64,000 nt of DNA from Plotosus lineatus (GCA_024760905.1 CM045745.1:588501-652500); one strand, 5' to 3'; shown: positions 1 through 20,050, counted from the stretch's first letter. The notes: generated from the sequence alone by a model not told the origin. Made by a program: numbers and translations.

Positions 1-927
1 AACCGAGCATACAAGTCATCAAACGCGCTCTGTTTGGCCTTTGACACTGCTACCTTTGCCTTACGCTGTGTCTCCCTGTACTCCTGTTTACTCTCTTCGG
101 TTTTGTCAATGTCCCACTTCTTCTTGGCTAATCTCTTCCTTTGTACACACTCCTGCACTTCCTCATTCCACCACCAAGTCTCCTTATCTACTTTCCTTCC
201 AGATGACACACCAAGTATTCTCCTACCTGTCTCCCTGATCACATTCGCTGTAGTTGTCCAGTCATCTGGAAGCACTTCCTGACCACCCAAAGCCTGTTTC
301 AACTCCTCCTTGAAGACAACCCGACACTCTTCCTTTTTCAACTTCCACCACTTTGTCTTCTGCTCTGCCTTTGCCTTCTTCACCTTCCTCACCATCAGCA
401 TCATCCTGCACACCACCATCCTATGCTGTTTGGCAACACTCTCACCCGCTACTACTTTGCAGTCACTGACTTCCTTTAAATTACATCGCCTGCACAAGAT
501 GTAGTCTACCTGTGTGCTCCTACCTCCACTTTTATAAGTCACCCTATGCTCCTCTCTCTTCTGGAAGAAAGTATTCACCACAGCCATTTCCATCCTATTT
601 GCAAAATCTACCAACATCTGTCCTTCTGCGTTCCTGTCCTGGATACCAAACCTACCCATCACTTCCTCGTCCCCTCTGTTTCCTGCACCAACATGTCCAT
701 TGAAGTCTGCCCCAATGACCACTCTTTCACCTCTGGGGGTACTCTGCATCACTTCATCTAACTCCCTCCAGAATCTCTCCTTCTCTTCTCGCTCACATCC
801 TGTCTGTGGGGCATAAGCATTAACAACATTGACCATCACACCTTTAATTTCTAACTTGAGACTCATCACTCTGTCTGACACTCTTTTCACTTCTAGAACA
901 TTCCTGGCAAACTCCTCCTTCAAGATG
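1..927 (-). mobile_element. RTE-A LINE fragment (endonuclease part), copy 1
   Basis: The minus strand reads the same endonuclease and linker protein as the full-length copy at 52384-55538, from the linker (near [13 protein letters not shown] at the left edge) back to the start of the endonuclease (FVRN). The element runs off the left edge, so its reverse transcriptase and 3' end lie outside. The right end stops abruptly at a TA microsatellite, and the 5' part is absent. The plus-strand open frames here are antisense shadows. Confidence 0.85.

Positions 928-964
<37 letters not shown>
928..964. repeat. (TA)n microsatellite
   Basis: A nearly pure TA dinucleotide run sits exactly at the broken end of RTE-A copy 1. 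It may mark an insertion or recombination breakpoint. Confidence 0.9.
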
Positions 965-969
<5 letters not shown>

Positions 970-1078
970 TCCACACATAGATCCCTCACTTTCTGTGCTT
1001 AATTTGGACCAATATCCCCACACCACCACCGAATACCACGAAGTAGGATCATCCCCCCCAACCCCCCAACTAATCTAT

Positions 1079-1416
1079 CTATCTATCTCGTGCCTGAGTC
1101 GTAGGACGAGCATTGGCAACCCGCCATGAAGAATAACACCCTGGTTATCATCTTCATGGAGGTTTTCTTGGCAGGATTCGTGCAGTGGTTTGCCATTGCC
1201 TTCTGCACGATGCGAACCTATGGGCAATTTAGAACGGCCAATTAACCTACTGTGCATGTCTTTGGAGTGTGGGAGGAAACCGGAGCACCCGGAGGAAACC
1301 CACGCAAGCACGGGGAGAACATGCAAACTCCACACAGAAACGCCCAGGCTGGGAATTGAACCCAGGCCTTCTTGCTGTGAGGCGGACGTGCTAACCGCTA
1401 CGCCACTGTGCCACCG
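1079..1416 (-). mobile_element. tRNA-derived V-SINE/DANA-like element
   Basis: On the minus strand it starts with a tRNA-like head carrying A-box-like GTGGCGTAGCGGTTAGCACG and B-box-like GGGTTCAATTCCC. The widespread fish SINE core follows (TGGAGTTTGCATGTTCTCCC and GTGGGTTTCCTCCGG). It is bounded by a perfect 10-bp target duplication, ACTAATCTAT, at 1069-1078 and 1417-1426. The assignment to a V-SINE/DANA family rests on recalled core motifs. Confidence 0.8.
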
Positions 1417-1426
1417 ACTAATCTAT

Positions 1427-1791
1427 ACATGCATGTATATGTGTATGTAATATCAATAAATACATATTCAATGCTGTAAATGCTTATAATAACAATTAAA
1501 CATTAAAAAAATAATACATAAGATTGAAATAAAATATAAATACACACACAGACATGTGCCCGTATTCAGATGCGCACCTCACAAAAATGTAAGTAGTTTT
1601 AATGGGAGATTTTGGGTTGTTTTTTGTTGTTGTTGTTTTTGCATAATTGGCCTTATTTTTGTGGCATTTTCCTTAACTTTCCCCCTATTCCTCCTTAATT
1701 CGATGAATATTTAAAAAAAAAAAAAACTGCGATCCACTGAAGCCGCATAAATTGAAGCATGAAGTAGTGAGGGATCCCTGTACACACGCAC

Positions 1792-1838
<47 letters not shown>

Positions 1839-2387
1839 GAGAGACAGAGAGACTTTATTACAATACAAAACAGCTTATCCTTTGAAATAATTTTTTAAAT
1901 TTTAATCTCACTTTGCCTCTTTTTTTTTCCCTGGTCTTCTATTCCTCTGAAGAGTTCTACATTCGTGAGGTGAGTAAATGATTATTTATTGCTTATTGGT
2001 GTTTTTAAGGCACTTAAAGAAGATTCTTCATTAAGGCAGGGCCTGGTGATGTAAATTTATTTACCACAATAACAGCCTCAGTAACAGCAAAAAAAATTAA
2101 TTGATGTACCTGGGATTAAAATGGAAGTTGTTACTAAGCCCACATTTTCTGATTATTCAAGAAACACCAATTCAACACAGCTGGACTGGTTTTAACATGT
2201 TTAGAGGCAGCGTTTTTTTTTTTTTTTGGCTGCTGTCGTTAAAAGAATAAAACTAATGAACATCTCCAGCCAGATTCTAAAGCTCAGTCTGTCAGCATGT
2301 TTATTAGAGGTTGTGAACATTGCTGACCTGAACGATAGCAGAACAGTCGCAGTATAAAAAGAGAAAAAGGCACCCTTTATACATTCA
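1427..2387. other. Intergenic stretch, no gene seen
   Basis: AT-rich sequence with no convincing coding exon. It contains a GA run with CAGA units (1795-1850). The sequence GAGGGATCCCTGTA near 1768-1783 resembles the terminus of TA-inserting DNA transposons; a similar end occurs near 50323. The rest is unassigned. Confidence 0.5.
1795..1850. repeat. (GA)n/(CAGA)n microsatellite
   Basis: A GA run passes into tandem CAGA units and back to GA. Confidence 0.9.
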
Positions 2388-2674
2388 CTCATTCATTCAT
2401 TTTCTGAACTGCTTAATCCTAATTAGAGTCACAGGGAGGATGGTACCCATCCTAGCCAACTCTGTGCGAGGGCAGAGTACACCCTGGACAGCTTGCCAGG
2501 CCATCGCAAGGCGGAAACACACTGACGGCTATGCAGCTCCTCTTGTCGAAAGTCAGCAGTGGTTCTGCTACACAAACCTCACACCATCGATAGTGAGAGA
2601 CATGGCCGTCCTTTGATAACCCAGTTAGCTGCACTGGGGGGGGTTGGGGGGGGACAGTGACAACCCATTGATAG

Positions 2675-2760
2675 ATGGCTACAGGTAAACAGGTAAACCC
2701 ATCCCGCCTCGATTAGTTTTCCTATTCGCGGGATGGGTTTACCCGTTTACCTGTAGCCAT
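2675..2760. repeat. Hairpin with 33-bp arms
   Basis: Arms 2675-2707 and 2728-2760 are inverted copies with a single mismatch and a 20-bp spacer. The hairpin sits inside the SINE at 2388-2885 and is followed by an (AATTG)n run, so it looks like a small foldback insertion. Confidence 0.85.
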
Positions 2761-2765
2761 TTGAT

Positions 2766-2811
2766 TTACAATAAATTGAATTGAATTGAATTGAATTGAA
2801 TTGAATTGAAT
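2766..2811. repeat. (TTGAA)n microsatellite
   Basis: Tandem TTGAA pentamers (preceded by AATAAA) follow the hairpin. It could be the tail of a retroposed insertion. Confidence 0.85.
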
Positions 2812-3068
2812 AGTGGGGCTTGGACCATCAACCTTGGGATCAGTGATCTAGCACCTCTACCACCAGGATACCACTGCCACCCTTTATTCAGGAATCATGA
2901 AAAAAACCCAAAACTGAACAGAAAAGAATTTTGAACTCGCAAAGATCCTATGGGGAGCTCCGCTTTAAGGCAGTGCTTGAAACCATATGTGAGGCGCTCC
3001 GCTGAATGTAGGCACTTGTCGCAAGTGACATATGGTGCTTGTGAGACAAAACACAGCTTATCCGGACT

Positions 3069-3147
3069 TCCGATCTTTCAAGTGAGCAAGTGAAGTTTGA
3101 GTACAAAACAAGCATTCAACGCGCACTTGCTCACTTGAAAGATCGGA
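3069..3147. repeat. Perfect 24-bp inverted repeat at an RTE-A breakpoint
   Basis: Arms 3069-3092 and 3124-3147 are perfect inverted copies with a 31-bp spacer. The right arm directly abuts the 3'-truncation point of RTE-A copy 2. Confidence 0.9.
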
Positions 3148-4518
3148 TTCATACGCCCTCTGTTTGGCCTTTGACACCGCTACCTTCGTCTTATGCTGTG
3201 TCTCCCTGTACTCCTGTTTACTCTCTTCGGTCCACTCAATGTCCCACTTCTTCTTAGCTAACCTCTTCCTTTGTACACACTCCTGCACTTCCTCATTCCA
3301 CCAACAAGTCTCCTTATCTACTCTCCTTCCAGATGACACACCAAGTACTCTCTTACCTGTCTCCCTGATCACATTTGCTGTAGTTGTCCAGTCATCTGGA
3401 AGCACTTCCTAGCCACCCAAAGCCTGTTTTAATTCCTCTTTGACGACAACACGACACTCTTCCTTTTTCAGCTTCCACCACTTTGTCTTCTGCTCTGCCT
3501 TTGCCTTCTTCACCTTCCTCACCATCAGCGTCATCCTGCACACCACCATTCTATGCTGTTTGGCAACACTCTCACCCGCTACTACTTTGCAGTCACTCAC
3601 TTCCTTCAAAGTACAACGCCTGCACAAGATGTTGTCTACCTGTGTGCTCCTACCTCTGCTTTTATAAGTCACCCTATGCTCCTGTCTCTTCTGGAAGAAA
3701 GTATTCACCAGAGCCATTTCCATCCTTTTTGCAAAATCTACCAACATCTGTCCTTCTGCATTCCTGTCCTGGATACCAAACCCGCCCATCACTTCCTCAT
3801 CCCCTCTGTTTCCTGCACCAACATGTCCATTGAAGTCTGCACCAATGACCACTCTTTCACCTCTGGGGGTACTCTGCATCACCTCATCTAACTCACTCCA
3901 GAATCTCTCCTCCTCTTCTTGCTCACATCCGGCCTGTGGGGCATAAGCACTAACAACATTGAACATTACGCCTTCAATTTCTAACTTGAGACTCATCACT
4001 CTATCTGACACTCTTTTCACTTATAGAACATTCCTGACAAATCCCTCCTTCAAGATGACTCCTACTCCATTTCTCGTCCCATCCACACCATGAAAAAACA
4101 GTTTAAACCCTCCTCCTAAGCTTCTAGCCTTTCTACCTTTCAACCTGGTCTCCTGAACACACCGTATGTCCACCTTCCTCCTCTGCATCATGTCAGCCAG
4201 CTCTCTACCTTTTCCTGTCATAGTTCCAACATTCAAAGTCCCTACTTTCAGTCCTAGACGCCTGCCTTTCTCCTTCTCTCTCTGCCTACGGACACGCCTC
4301 CCACCTCTCCTTCTTTGACGTCTTCGACAGTAGAACAGTAGTCCAATTTCCACCAGCACCCTGTTGGTTAACAGCACTGATGGCGGTCGTTGTTCACCCG
4401 GGCCTCGAGCGATCTGGTATGAATTTTTTTGATATGACTCGCATGTTTTATTTGGCATTTGTTTTACGCCGGATGCCCTTCCTGACGCAACCCTCTGCCT
4501 TTATCCAGGCTTGGGACC
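3148..4518 (-). mobile_element. RTE-A LINE, 5' half only, copy 2
   Basis: The minus strand encodes the leader and APE-type endonuclease: [19 protein letters not shown] and CVQETRLKG near 4150-4260, then NVVSAYAPQ and GADFNGHVG near 3830-3960, and STQVDNILCRRC. One stop at 4021 interrupts it. The reverse transcriptase and 3' end are missing, the opposite of ordinary LINE 5' truncation. The outermost ~55 bp of the 5' end are also lost. Confidence 0.85.
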
Positions 4519-4804
4519 TGCATGAATTTATCTCCGACTTTCTCTTCAATAACAGTGATTAAGTTTATTTCTAAAATTGTGAATACACATCATTTCTTGT
4601 CCAGTGGAACTCAACTCATGGTGGTGGTGGTGGGGTGGGTGGGGGGGTTTGCACGTGCACCCTGTGCACCCCCCCAGCCTATGCCCTTGGGGATTCAAAT
4701 ACTGTATGTGCACCTTTTGCACCCTGTGAATAAAATTACTTAAAGCCAAATAATTTGTAATATTTACCATTATTTTGAAGATTGATTTTTAAATAAAACT
4801 CAAG

Positions 4805-5065
4805 ACCCCCAGTGTAGCTGACTGGGTTATCAATGGCCAGCTGTGTCTCTCACTGTCTATGGTGAGATGTTCATGTGAAAGAACCATTGCTGACTTTCAT
4901 AAAGAGGATCTGCAAAGCCGTCAGCGTGTTTTCTGCCCAACAATGGCCCAGTGTGCTATCCAGGGTGGACTCTGCCCTCGATTAGAGTTGGCTGAGATGG
5001 GTGCCAGACTCCCCTCACCCTAATTAAGATTAAGCGGTTCAGAAAATGAATGAATGAATGAGATG
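4805..5065 (+). mobile_element. SINE body and tail (tRNA head lost)
   Basis: Matches the body of the SINE at 24667-25014 (CTGACTTTCATAAAGAGG, then CCCTAATTAAGATTAAGCGG and an AATGAATGA tail). The tRNA-like head is absent. Confidence 0.7.
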
Positions 5066-5116
5066 AATAAAACGTTACACATTAAATTGTAGGTTTTTTT
5101 TTTACTGCCACCTTTG

Positions 5117-5275
5117 ATTAATCTTATTATTGTTTATTTAGTTGTTGTTATCACTTTTATTATTAATATTACTGTTTTATAAGAACAATTAACACTACTA
5201 CTACTCCTCCTACTACTATGACAACTGCTGCTATTACTACTAATAATAATAACTTACTACTATTATTATAATTGT
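5117..5275. repeat. Imperfect ACT/ATT trinucleotide tract
   Basis: Degenerate runs of TTA, ACT and AAT triplets with interruptions. Confidence 0.7.
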
Positions 5276-6090
5276 TGTAATTGAATTAAAATAATTTAAA
5301 ATGTTAATTTTGAGGGTAACCGACGATATACTGAGGTGCAATAAGGATTATTAAAATGCTTTTGCAACAGTTGATCTGAGTGAATCAGTAGATATCTCAT
5401 GGTGAGCATCTTGGGGCAGCTGTAGAATAATGTTGCAAAGCAACTTTGGGACCGATTCTAAAACAAGCAGGACAAATGTGAGGTGGTGTGACAGTTGGCT
5501 GCAACTTTCTGTCCTCCACATTCATAGCTAAAGTGCCCTTGTGCAAGGCATCAAAACCCCAACTACTCTCTGGGTGCTGAAATGTGGCAGCCTACTGCTC
5601 CTGTGTGTGCCATCTTTGGATGGGTTAAATACAGAGGCAATAATTTACCTTTTGCATGATTAATACAGGATATCAAGATAAAAAGATATAATCTTGAATA
5701 GTTCTTGTCTTGAAACATCAGAAAGAAAGCTTTGCCTTCATAGTTATTTTGTTCATACTTTATTATTCACTTCAAAGAGAGAAAAGAAATGGACAGAAAA
5801 CGAGAGAATGAAAATGGAGGAGTCAGCCTTACTTACTGGTGAGTATGGAAGGGGTTAGAGGTGTAATGTGTTTACCTAGATGTTCAGTGGGTCTATAGTC
5901 TGTAATATATAGTATGTCTGATTCTCTAATAAGATAATAGACACAATTCGCATTACGACTGCACATGTGCGGGGAACGTGACCCAACAGCTGATCCGAGA
6001 GTCACTACTCCCAAACTTTATTGCAGCCACTTTCTGTTGTATGGAAACACATCCGAACAACTGCCGCTTAAAGTCTTCCTTAAGCCTTAA
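5276..6090. other. Stretch upstream of the THAP exon
   Basis: No coding exon was recognised. The last ~150 bp immediately precede the THAP start codon and presumably hold its 5' UTR and promoter, but I see no clear TATA box or other decisive motif. Confidence 0.4.
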
Positions 6091-6208
6091 ATTATGACAT
6101 GCCAGGTGCGCATTGTGCCGCAGTGAACTGTGGGAATGGCATGGATCATCTCGAGCGTTGGAAAAAGCTCGTTTGCAGTATACATGCCTGCAAATTTTGG
6201 ACCAACGC

Positions 6209-6226
6209 GTGTACATGTCTGCCTCC
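6209..6226. repeat. Target-site duplication, left copy
   Basis: GTGTACATGTCTGCCTCC, repeated exactly at 8089-8106 on the other side of RTE-A copy 3. Confidence 0.9.
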
Positions 6227-8088
6227 CTTCTTCTTTTCCTTTCGGCTTTTCCCTTCAGGGGTCGCCACAGCGAATCATCTGCCTCCATCTCACCCTATCC
6301 TTTGCATCTTCTTCTCTTACACCAACGACCTTCATGTCCTCCTTTACCACATCCATGAATTGTCTCTTTGGTCTTCCTCTAGGCCTTTTGCCTGGTAGTT
6401 CCAGCCTCAGCATCCTATTACCAATATACTCACTATCCCTCCTCTGTACATGTCCAAACCATCTCAATCTAGCCTCTCTGACTTTGTCTCCAAAACGTCT
6501 TACATGTGCTGTTCCTCTGACGTGCTCATTCCTAATCCTATCCATCCTCGTTACTCCCAAAGAGAACCTCAACATTTTCATCTCTGCTACCTCCAACTCT
6601 GCCTCCTGTCTTTTCCCCAGGGCCACTGTTTCTAACCCATACAGCATCGTTGGCCTCAACACCGTCTTGTACACTTTTCCTTTCATTTTTGCCGATACCC
6701 TCCTATCACACATCACACCGGACACTTTTCGCCAACCATTCCAACCTGCCTGCACGCGCTTCTTGACCTCTTTTCCACACTATCCATTGCTCTGGATTGT
6801 TGAGCCTAAGTACTTAAAATCCTCCACCTTTCTTATCTCTGCTCCCTGTAATCTCACCGTTCCTCTTTGGTCCTTGTCATTCATGCACATGTATTCTGTC
6901 TTACTGAGGCTAATCTTCATTCCCCTCCTTTCCAGGGCATACCTCCACCTCTCTAGATTTTCCTGCAGTTGTTCTCTGCTCTCACTACAGATCACAATGT
7001 CATCTGCAAACATCATAGTCCATGGGGAATCTTGTCTAACCTCGTCTGTCAGCCTGTCCATAACCATAGCAAACAAGAAGGGGCTGAGAGCTGACCCTTG
7101 ATGCAGTCCCACCTTCACCTTGAACTCTTCTGTCACACCGACAGCACACCTCACCACTGTCTTACATCTCTCATACATGTCCTGCACCACTTTAACATAC
7201 TTCTCTGTCACTCCAGACTTCCTCATGCAATACCACAGTTCTTCTCTCGGCACCCTGTCATATGCTTTCTCCAGCTCCACAAAGGCACAATGTAGCTCCC
7301 TCTGACCTTCTCTGTACTTCTCCATTAACATCCTCAAGGCAAACACTGCATCTGTGGTGCTCTTTCTTGGCATGAAACCAAACTGTTGTTCACAAATGCT
7401 GACTTCTGCCCTTAGTCGATATTCCACTATTCTTTCCCATAACTTCATCGTATGGCTCATCAACTTTATCCCTCTGTAGTTGCCACAACTCTGCACGTCT
7501 CCCTTGTTCTTAAAAATGGGCACCAGCACACTTCTCCTCCATTCCTCTGGCATCCTCTCACTCTCTAAGACCTTGTTAAATGTTCTTGTCAGAAAATGTA
7601 CTGATACCTCGCCTAGACACTTCCATACCTCCACCGGTATGTCATCAGGACCAACTGCCTTTCCATTCTTCATCCTCTTCAATGCCCTCCTCACTTCACC
7701 CTTACTAATCTTTGCTACTTCCTGGTCCTCAACAGTCACCTCTTCTACTCTTTTTTCTCTCTCATTTTCCTCATTCATCAGCTCTTCAAAGTACTCTTTC
7801 CATCTTCCCAGCACACTTCTGTCATCAGTCAATACATTTCCCTCTCTGTCCTTTATCAATCTAACTTGCTGCACGTCCTTCCCATCTCTATTTCTCTGCT
7901 GTGCCAACCTGTATAAATCATTTTCTCCCTCCTTACTTTCCAACCGAGCATACAAGTCATCAAACGCGCTCTGTTTGGCCTTTGACACTGCTACCTTTGC
8001 CTTACGCTGTGTCTCCCTGTACTCCTGTTTGCTTGGGACCGGCGTGAGTGAGAGACACTGGTTTGTGCCCCCCCCTCACGGCTGCATT
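6227..8088 (-). mobile_element. RTE-A LINE, internally deleted, copy 3
   Basis: It has both genuine ends: a TTCTTCTTTTCC 3' tail at 6227 and the 5' terminus AATGCAGCCGTGAGG (reverse-complemented at about 8074-8088). The endonuclease and leader are missing. The linker ([10 protein letters not shown] side, about 8030) joins directly to the first ~60 bp of the 5' UTR, so roughly 1.3 kb relative to copy 10 is deleted. The minus-strand frame 6780-7988 (402 aa) keeps the reverse transcriptase, including [30 protein letters not shown] and MMFADDIVI; 6255-6755 carries the C-terminal region. The perfect 18-bp duplication makes it a clean, fairly young insertion. Confidence 0.9.
6780..7988 (-). CDS. 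RTE-A reverse transcriptase ORF (element copy 3)
   Basis: A 402-residue uninterrupted frame of the linker and reverse transcriptase. Visible blocks are [46 protein letters not shown] (catalytic block A), [13 protein letters not shown] and FADDIVI (catalytic Asp pair). In the parent element these copy element RNA at nicked target DNA. The frame ends early after LGSTIQSNG; the following C-terminal part continues in another frame (6255-6755). With no endonuclease encoded upstream, this copy could not move by itself. Confidence 0.8.
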   Translation of the reverse strand: MSKAKQSAFDDLYARLESKEGENDLYRLAQQRNRDGKDVQQVRLIKDREGNVLTDDRSVLGRWKEYFEELMNEENEREKRVEEVTVEDQEVAKISKGEVRRALKRMKNGKAVGPDDIPVEVWKCLGEVSVHFLTRTFNKVLESERMPEEWRRSVLVPIFKNKGDVQSCGNYRGIKLMSHTMKLWERIVEYRLRAEVSICEQQFGFMPRKSTTDAVFALRMLMEKYREGQRELHCAFVELEKAYDRVPREELWYCMRKSGVTEKYVKVVQDMYERCKTVVRCAVGVTEEFKVKVGLHQGSALSPFLFAMVMDRLTDEVRQDSPWTMMFADDIVICSESREQLQENLERWRYALERRGMKISLSKTEYMCMNDKDQRGTVRLQGAEIRKVEDFKYLGSTIQSNG

Positions 8089-8106
8089 GTGTACATGTCT
8101 GCCTCC
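8089..8106. repeat. Target-site duplication, right copy
   Basis: Exact copy of 6209-6226. Confidence 0.9.
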
Positions 8107-8375
8107 GTTCATGCTATTTCCCTTCCCCACCGAGCTGAAGGATCCGGAGGGACACAAACGTTGGATTAAAGCAGTAAGTTTATAATTAAAGTGTTCTTTA
8201 TTTGAAATTCATAGATCCTACAGACTACTCTATTGCCTTTTATTTAACTGTTAACTTACCATAAAAATCGGCGATGCCAAATTATATATGTAAATTATCA
8301 TTACACATCATAGACTTAGATCTTGAAAATCACTGTTCTGTTTCTGTGTAAAATAGACGAACAAGTGCTGTCAGA

Positions 8376-8708
8376 TCACTTGGTGCAGCTGTAAAACGTG
8401 TATTTATCTTCTTTGTAGTCATTACGAAGTCGTGCTAGTAGGGGTGCCTGGTCCTTCATTATCAAAAAATCCGCTATGTTAGCGTACATCCACTGCGACC
8501 ACTTCGATATGGCGTCATTTTCTGTCTCCCAGCCGATTTCAAGTCCCAAGGGGTCGGAAACTGTCACGATTTCCTCATCCACTTCAAATGTCAACAAGCT
8601 GGCATTGTCATGTTGGACTTGTTTAGATTCCTCAGCCTTTGACAAAACTATCGGCAGTGTTTGTAATGTCACCACAAATGCAAGCGCAACAAGTTCATCT
8701 TTACGCAT
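8376..8708 (-). CDS. Hypothetical minus-strand exon, unrecognised
   Basis: A 110-residue open frame starting MRKDELVALAFVV and ending YTFYSCTK before a stop. The composition looks protein-like: a hydrophobic start that could be a signal peptide or membrane segment, then an acidic stretch (TFEVDEEIVTVSDP), then WSQWMYANIADFLIMK. I do not recognise the family. On the minus strand, RTE-A copy 4 lies immediately upstream (from 8727), so any upstream exon or promoter may have been displaced. It lies antisense to the THAP transcription direction. It could be a terminal exon, a transposon relic or chance. Confidence 0.3.
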   Translation of the reverse strand: MRKDELVALAFVVTLQTLPIVLSKAEESKQVQHDNASLLTFEVDEEIVTVSDPLGLEIGWETENDAISKWSQWMYANIADFLIMKDQAPLLARLRNDYKEDKYTFYSCTK

Positions 8709-8726
8709 GTGAGAACATCCAAGAAG

Positions 8727-9664
8727 ACCCCTTCTTCTTCTTCTTTTCCTTTCGGCTGTGCCGTTCAGGGGTCGCCACAGCGAATCATCTGCCTCCATCT
8801 CACCCTATCCTCTGCATCTTCTTCTCTTACACCAACGGCCTTCATGTCCTCCTTCACCAGGTCCATTAATCGTTTCTTTGGTCTTCCTCTCGGCCTCCTG
8901 CCTGGTAGTTCCAACCTCAGCATCCTACTACCAGTATACTCACTATCTCTCCTCTGTACATGTCCAAACCATCTCAATCTGGCCTCTCTGACTTTGTCTC
9001 CAAAACGTCTTACATGTGCTGTCCATCCTCGTTACTCCCAAAGAGAACCTCAACATTTTCATCTCTGCTACCTCCAGCTCTGCCTCCTGTCTTTTCCCCA
9101 CTGTCTTGTGCACTTTTCCTTTCATTCTTGCCGATACCTTCCTATCATACATCACACCGGACACTTTTCTCCAACCATTCTGCCTGCACATGCTTCTTCA
9201 CCTCTTTTCCACACTCTCCACTGCTCTGGATTGTTGAGCCTAAGTACTTAAAATCCTCCACCATCCTTATCTCTTCTCCCTGTAACCCCACCATTCCTGT
9301 TCGGTGCTTGTCATTCATACACGTATTCTGTCTTACTAAGACTAACCTTCATTCCCCTCCTTTCCAGATCATACCTCCACCTCTCTAGCTTTTCCTCCAC
9401 TTGTTCTCTGCCATCACTACAGATCACAATGCCATCTGCAAACATCATAGTCCATGGAGATTCTTGTCTAACCTCGTCTGTCAGCCTGTCCATCACCATA
9501 GCAAACAAGAAGGGGCTCAGAGCTGACCCTTGATGCAGTCCCACCTCCACCTTGAACTCTTCTGTCACACCGACAGCACACCTCACCACTGTCTTTCATC
9601 TCTCATTCATGTCCTGCACCACACTCTAACATACTTTACATGTCCTGCACCACTCTAACATACT
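8727..9664 (-). mobile_element. RTE-A LINE, 5'-truncated and eroded, copy 4
   Basis: A (CTT)n tail at 8727 is followed on the minus strand by the C-terminal region ([18 protein letters not shown]) and the reverse transcriptase end ([29 protein letters not shown], so the second catalytic Asp is lost). Several small deletions occur near 9020-9120. It ends in a duplicated, decayed stretch near 9600-9664. Confidence 0.85.
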
Positions 9665-9819
9665 TTACTCCTTTCCTGCAACAGTCTTTCTATTAATTGT
9701 CATGTTTTTGTTGTGTTGCAATAATTTTTTTTTTTTTTGGATTTAGTGGTTCTGTAGCCAACCACTGTTTAAGACCACATATTAATTATTCCATTTCTTT
9801 CCTGACTCAACATTTATAG

Positions 9820-19372
<9,553 letters not shown>

Positions 19373-19558
19373 ATATGAGGGAGACATGATGAAATTCCCA
19401 ATACCCTGAGACAGTACAGGTTAGACAGTAGTCCTTCATTGAAAACAATGAAAGGAACTTCCTAAAGGTTGGATAATCCACTGGCTTGACACCCTGATGT
19501 AGTATCCCTGTGATACTGCATTTTCACAAACGTTTAAAGTGAGTGGACAAAATATCTC

Positions 19559-19683
19559 ATCTCAACTCATTTTCTGTACTGTATGGCTTAATCCTTATTA
19601 GGGTCGCATGGAGGATGGCACTTTCCCCAGCTGAGTCTGGGCGAAGGCAGAGTACACTCTGGACAGCTCACCAGGCCATCGCA
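19559..19683 (-). mobile_element. SINE tail fragment
   Basis: The minus strand matches the tail half of the SINE at 24667-25014 (GATGGCCTGGTGAGCTGTCC and CCCTAATAAGGATTAAGCC). Confidence 0.65.
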
Positions 19684-19779
19684 GCATTTTCTGGACTGCT
19701 TGACTAATGTTGTGTGGGCATTGAAGTCTATTCCTGGCTCAAGTTCATTCCTGGCAAAGGCAGTGTACACATCAAACAG

Positions 19780-19925
19780 CTCTATATTGCAGGGCCAACA
19801 CAGACACGCAATTATTCACACTCATCCACTTGCCCTAATTTTCATGTGTTTAAACTGTGTGAGCCCAGGACTCGTACCCAGGACCTTGCTGCTATGAGGT
19901 GGAAGTGCTCTCTGTTACACTACTA
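19780..19925 (-). mobile_element. V-SINE-like head fragment
   Basis: The minus-strand tRNA-like head (AACAGAGAGCACTTCCACCT, then GGGTACGAGTCC B box) and part of the body are readable. Confidence 0.55.
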
Positions 19926-20012
19926 AAAATATGTTTGTACTAATTTCGTTCCAGTCAACTAAACAGTTCACTCTGTTTGTTGATGTTTTCATTTCTACTG
20001 TCATTTCATTTC

Positions 20013-20013
<1 letters not shown>

Positions 20014-20050
<37 letters not shown>

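Larger units (their letters stand above)
2388..2885 (-). mobile_element. tRNA-headed SINE with AATGAATGA tail, interrupted
   Basis: Read on the minus strand, the tRNA-like head (2812-2885) and the body and tail (2388-2663) match the copies at 24667-25014 and 26086-26366. About 150 bp of foreign sequence, a perfect-looking hairpin followed by TTGAA repeats, separates them. The tail end ACCCTAATTAGGATTAAGCG resembles L2-type LINE 3' ends, as in many fish SINEs. Confidence 0.75.
6099..8173 (+). pseudogene. THAP-domain first exon disrupted by an RTE-A insertion
   Basis: The exon begins MPGAHCAAVNCGN, the usual start of a THAP zinc-binding DNA-binding domain with its first two zinc cysteines (C6 and C11). 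Coding sequence runs to 6226. RTE-A copy 3 then intervenes, and the exon resumes at 8107 in the same frame with FPTELKDPEGHKRWIKA, matching the conserved FPxDPxxxxxWIKA core. It ends at a good donor, GCA|GTAAGT (8173/8174), phase 0. The insertion is flanked by a perfect 18-bp duplication (6209-6226 and 8089-8106), and skipping one copy with the element restores an open frame. The segment between the cysteines and the FP motif is longer than usual for THAP. Later exons with the CxxH pair were not found. It may be a host THAP gene or a THAP-bearing transposase relic. As it stands the allele should not make a THAP domain. Confidence 0.65.

Noticed and set aside
6130..7101. Long plus-strand frame (323 aa) over RTE-A copy 3
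   Set aside because: It is antisense to the reverse transcriptase region. The same kind of antisense frame recurs over other copies (40079-40792 and 54781-55548), so it reflects codon bias of the sense protein.
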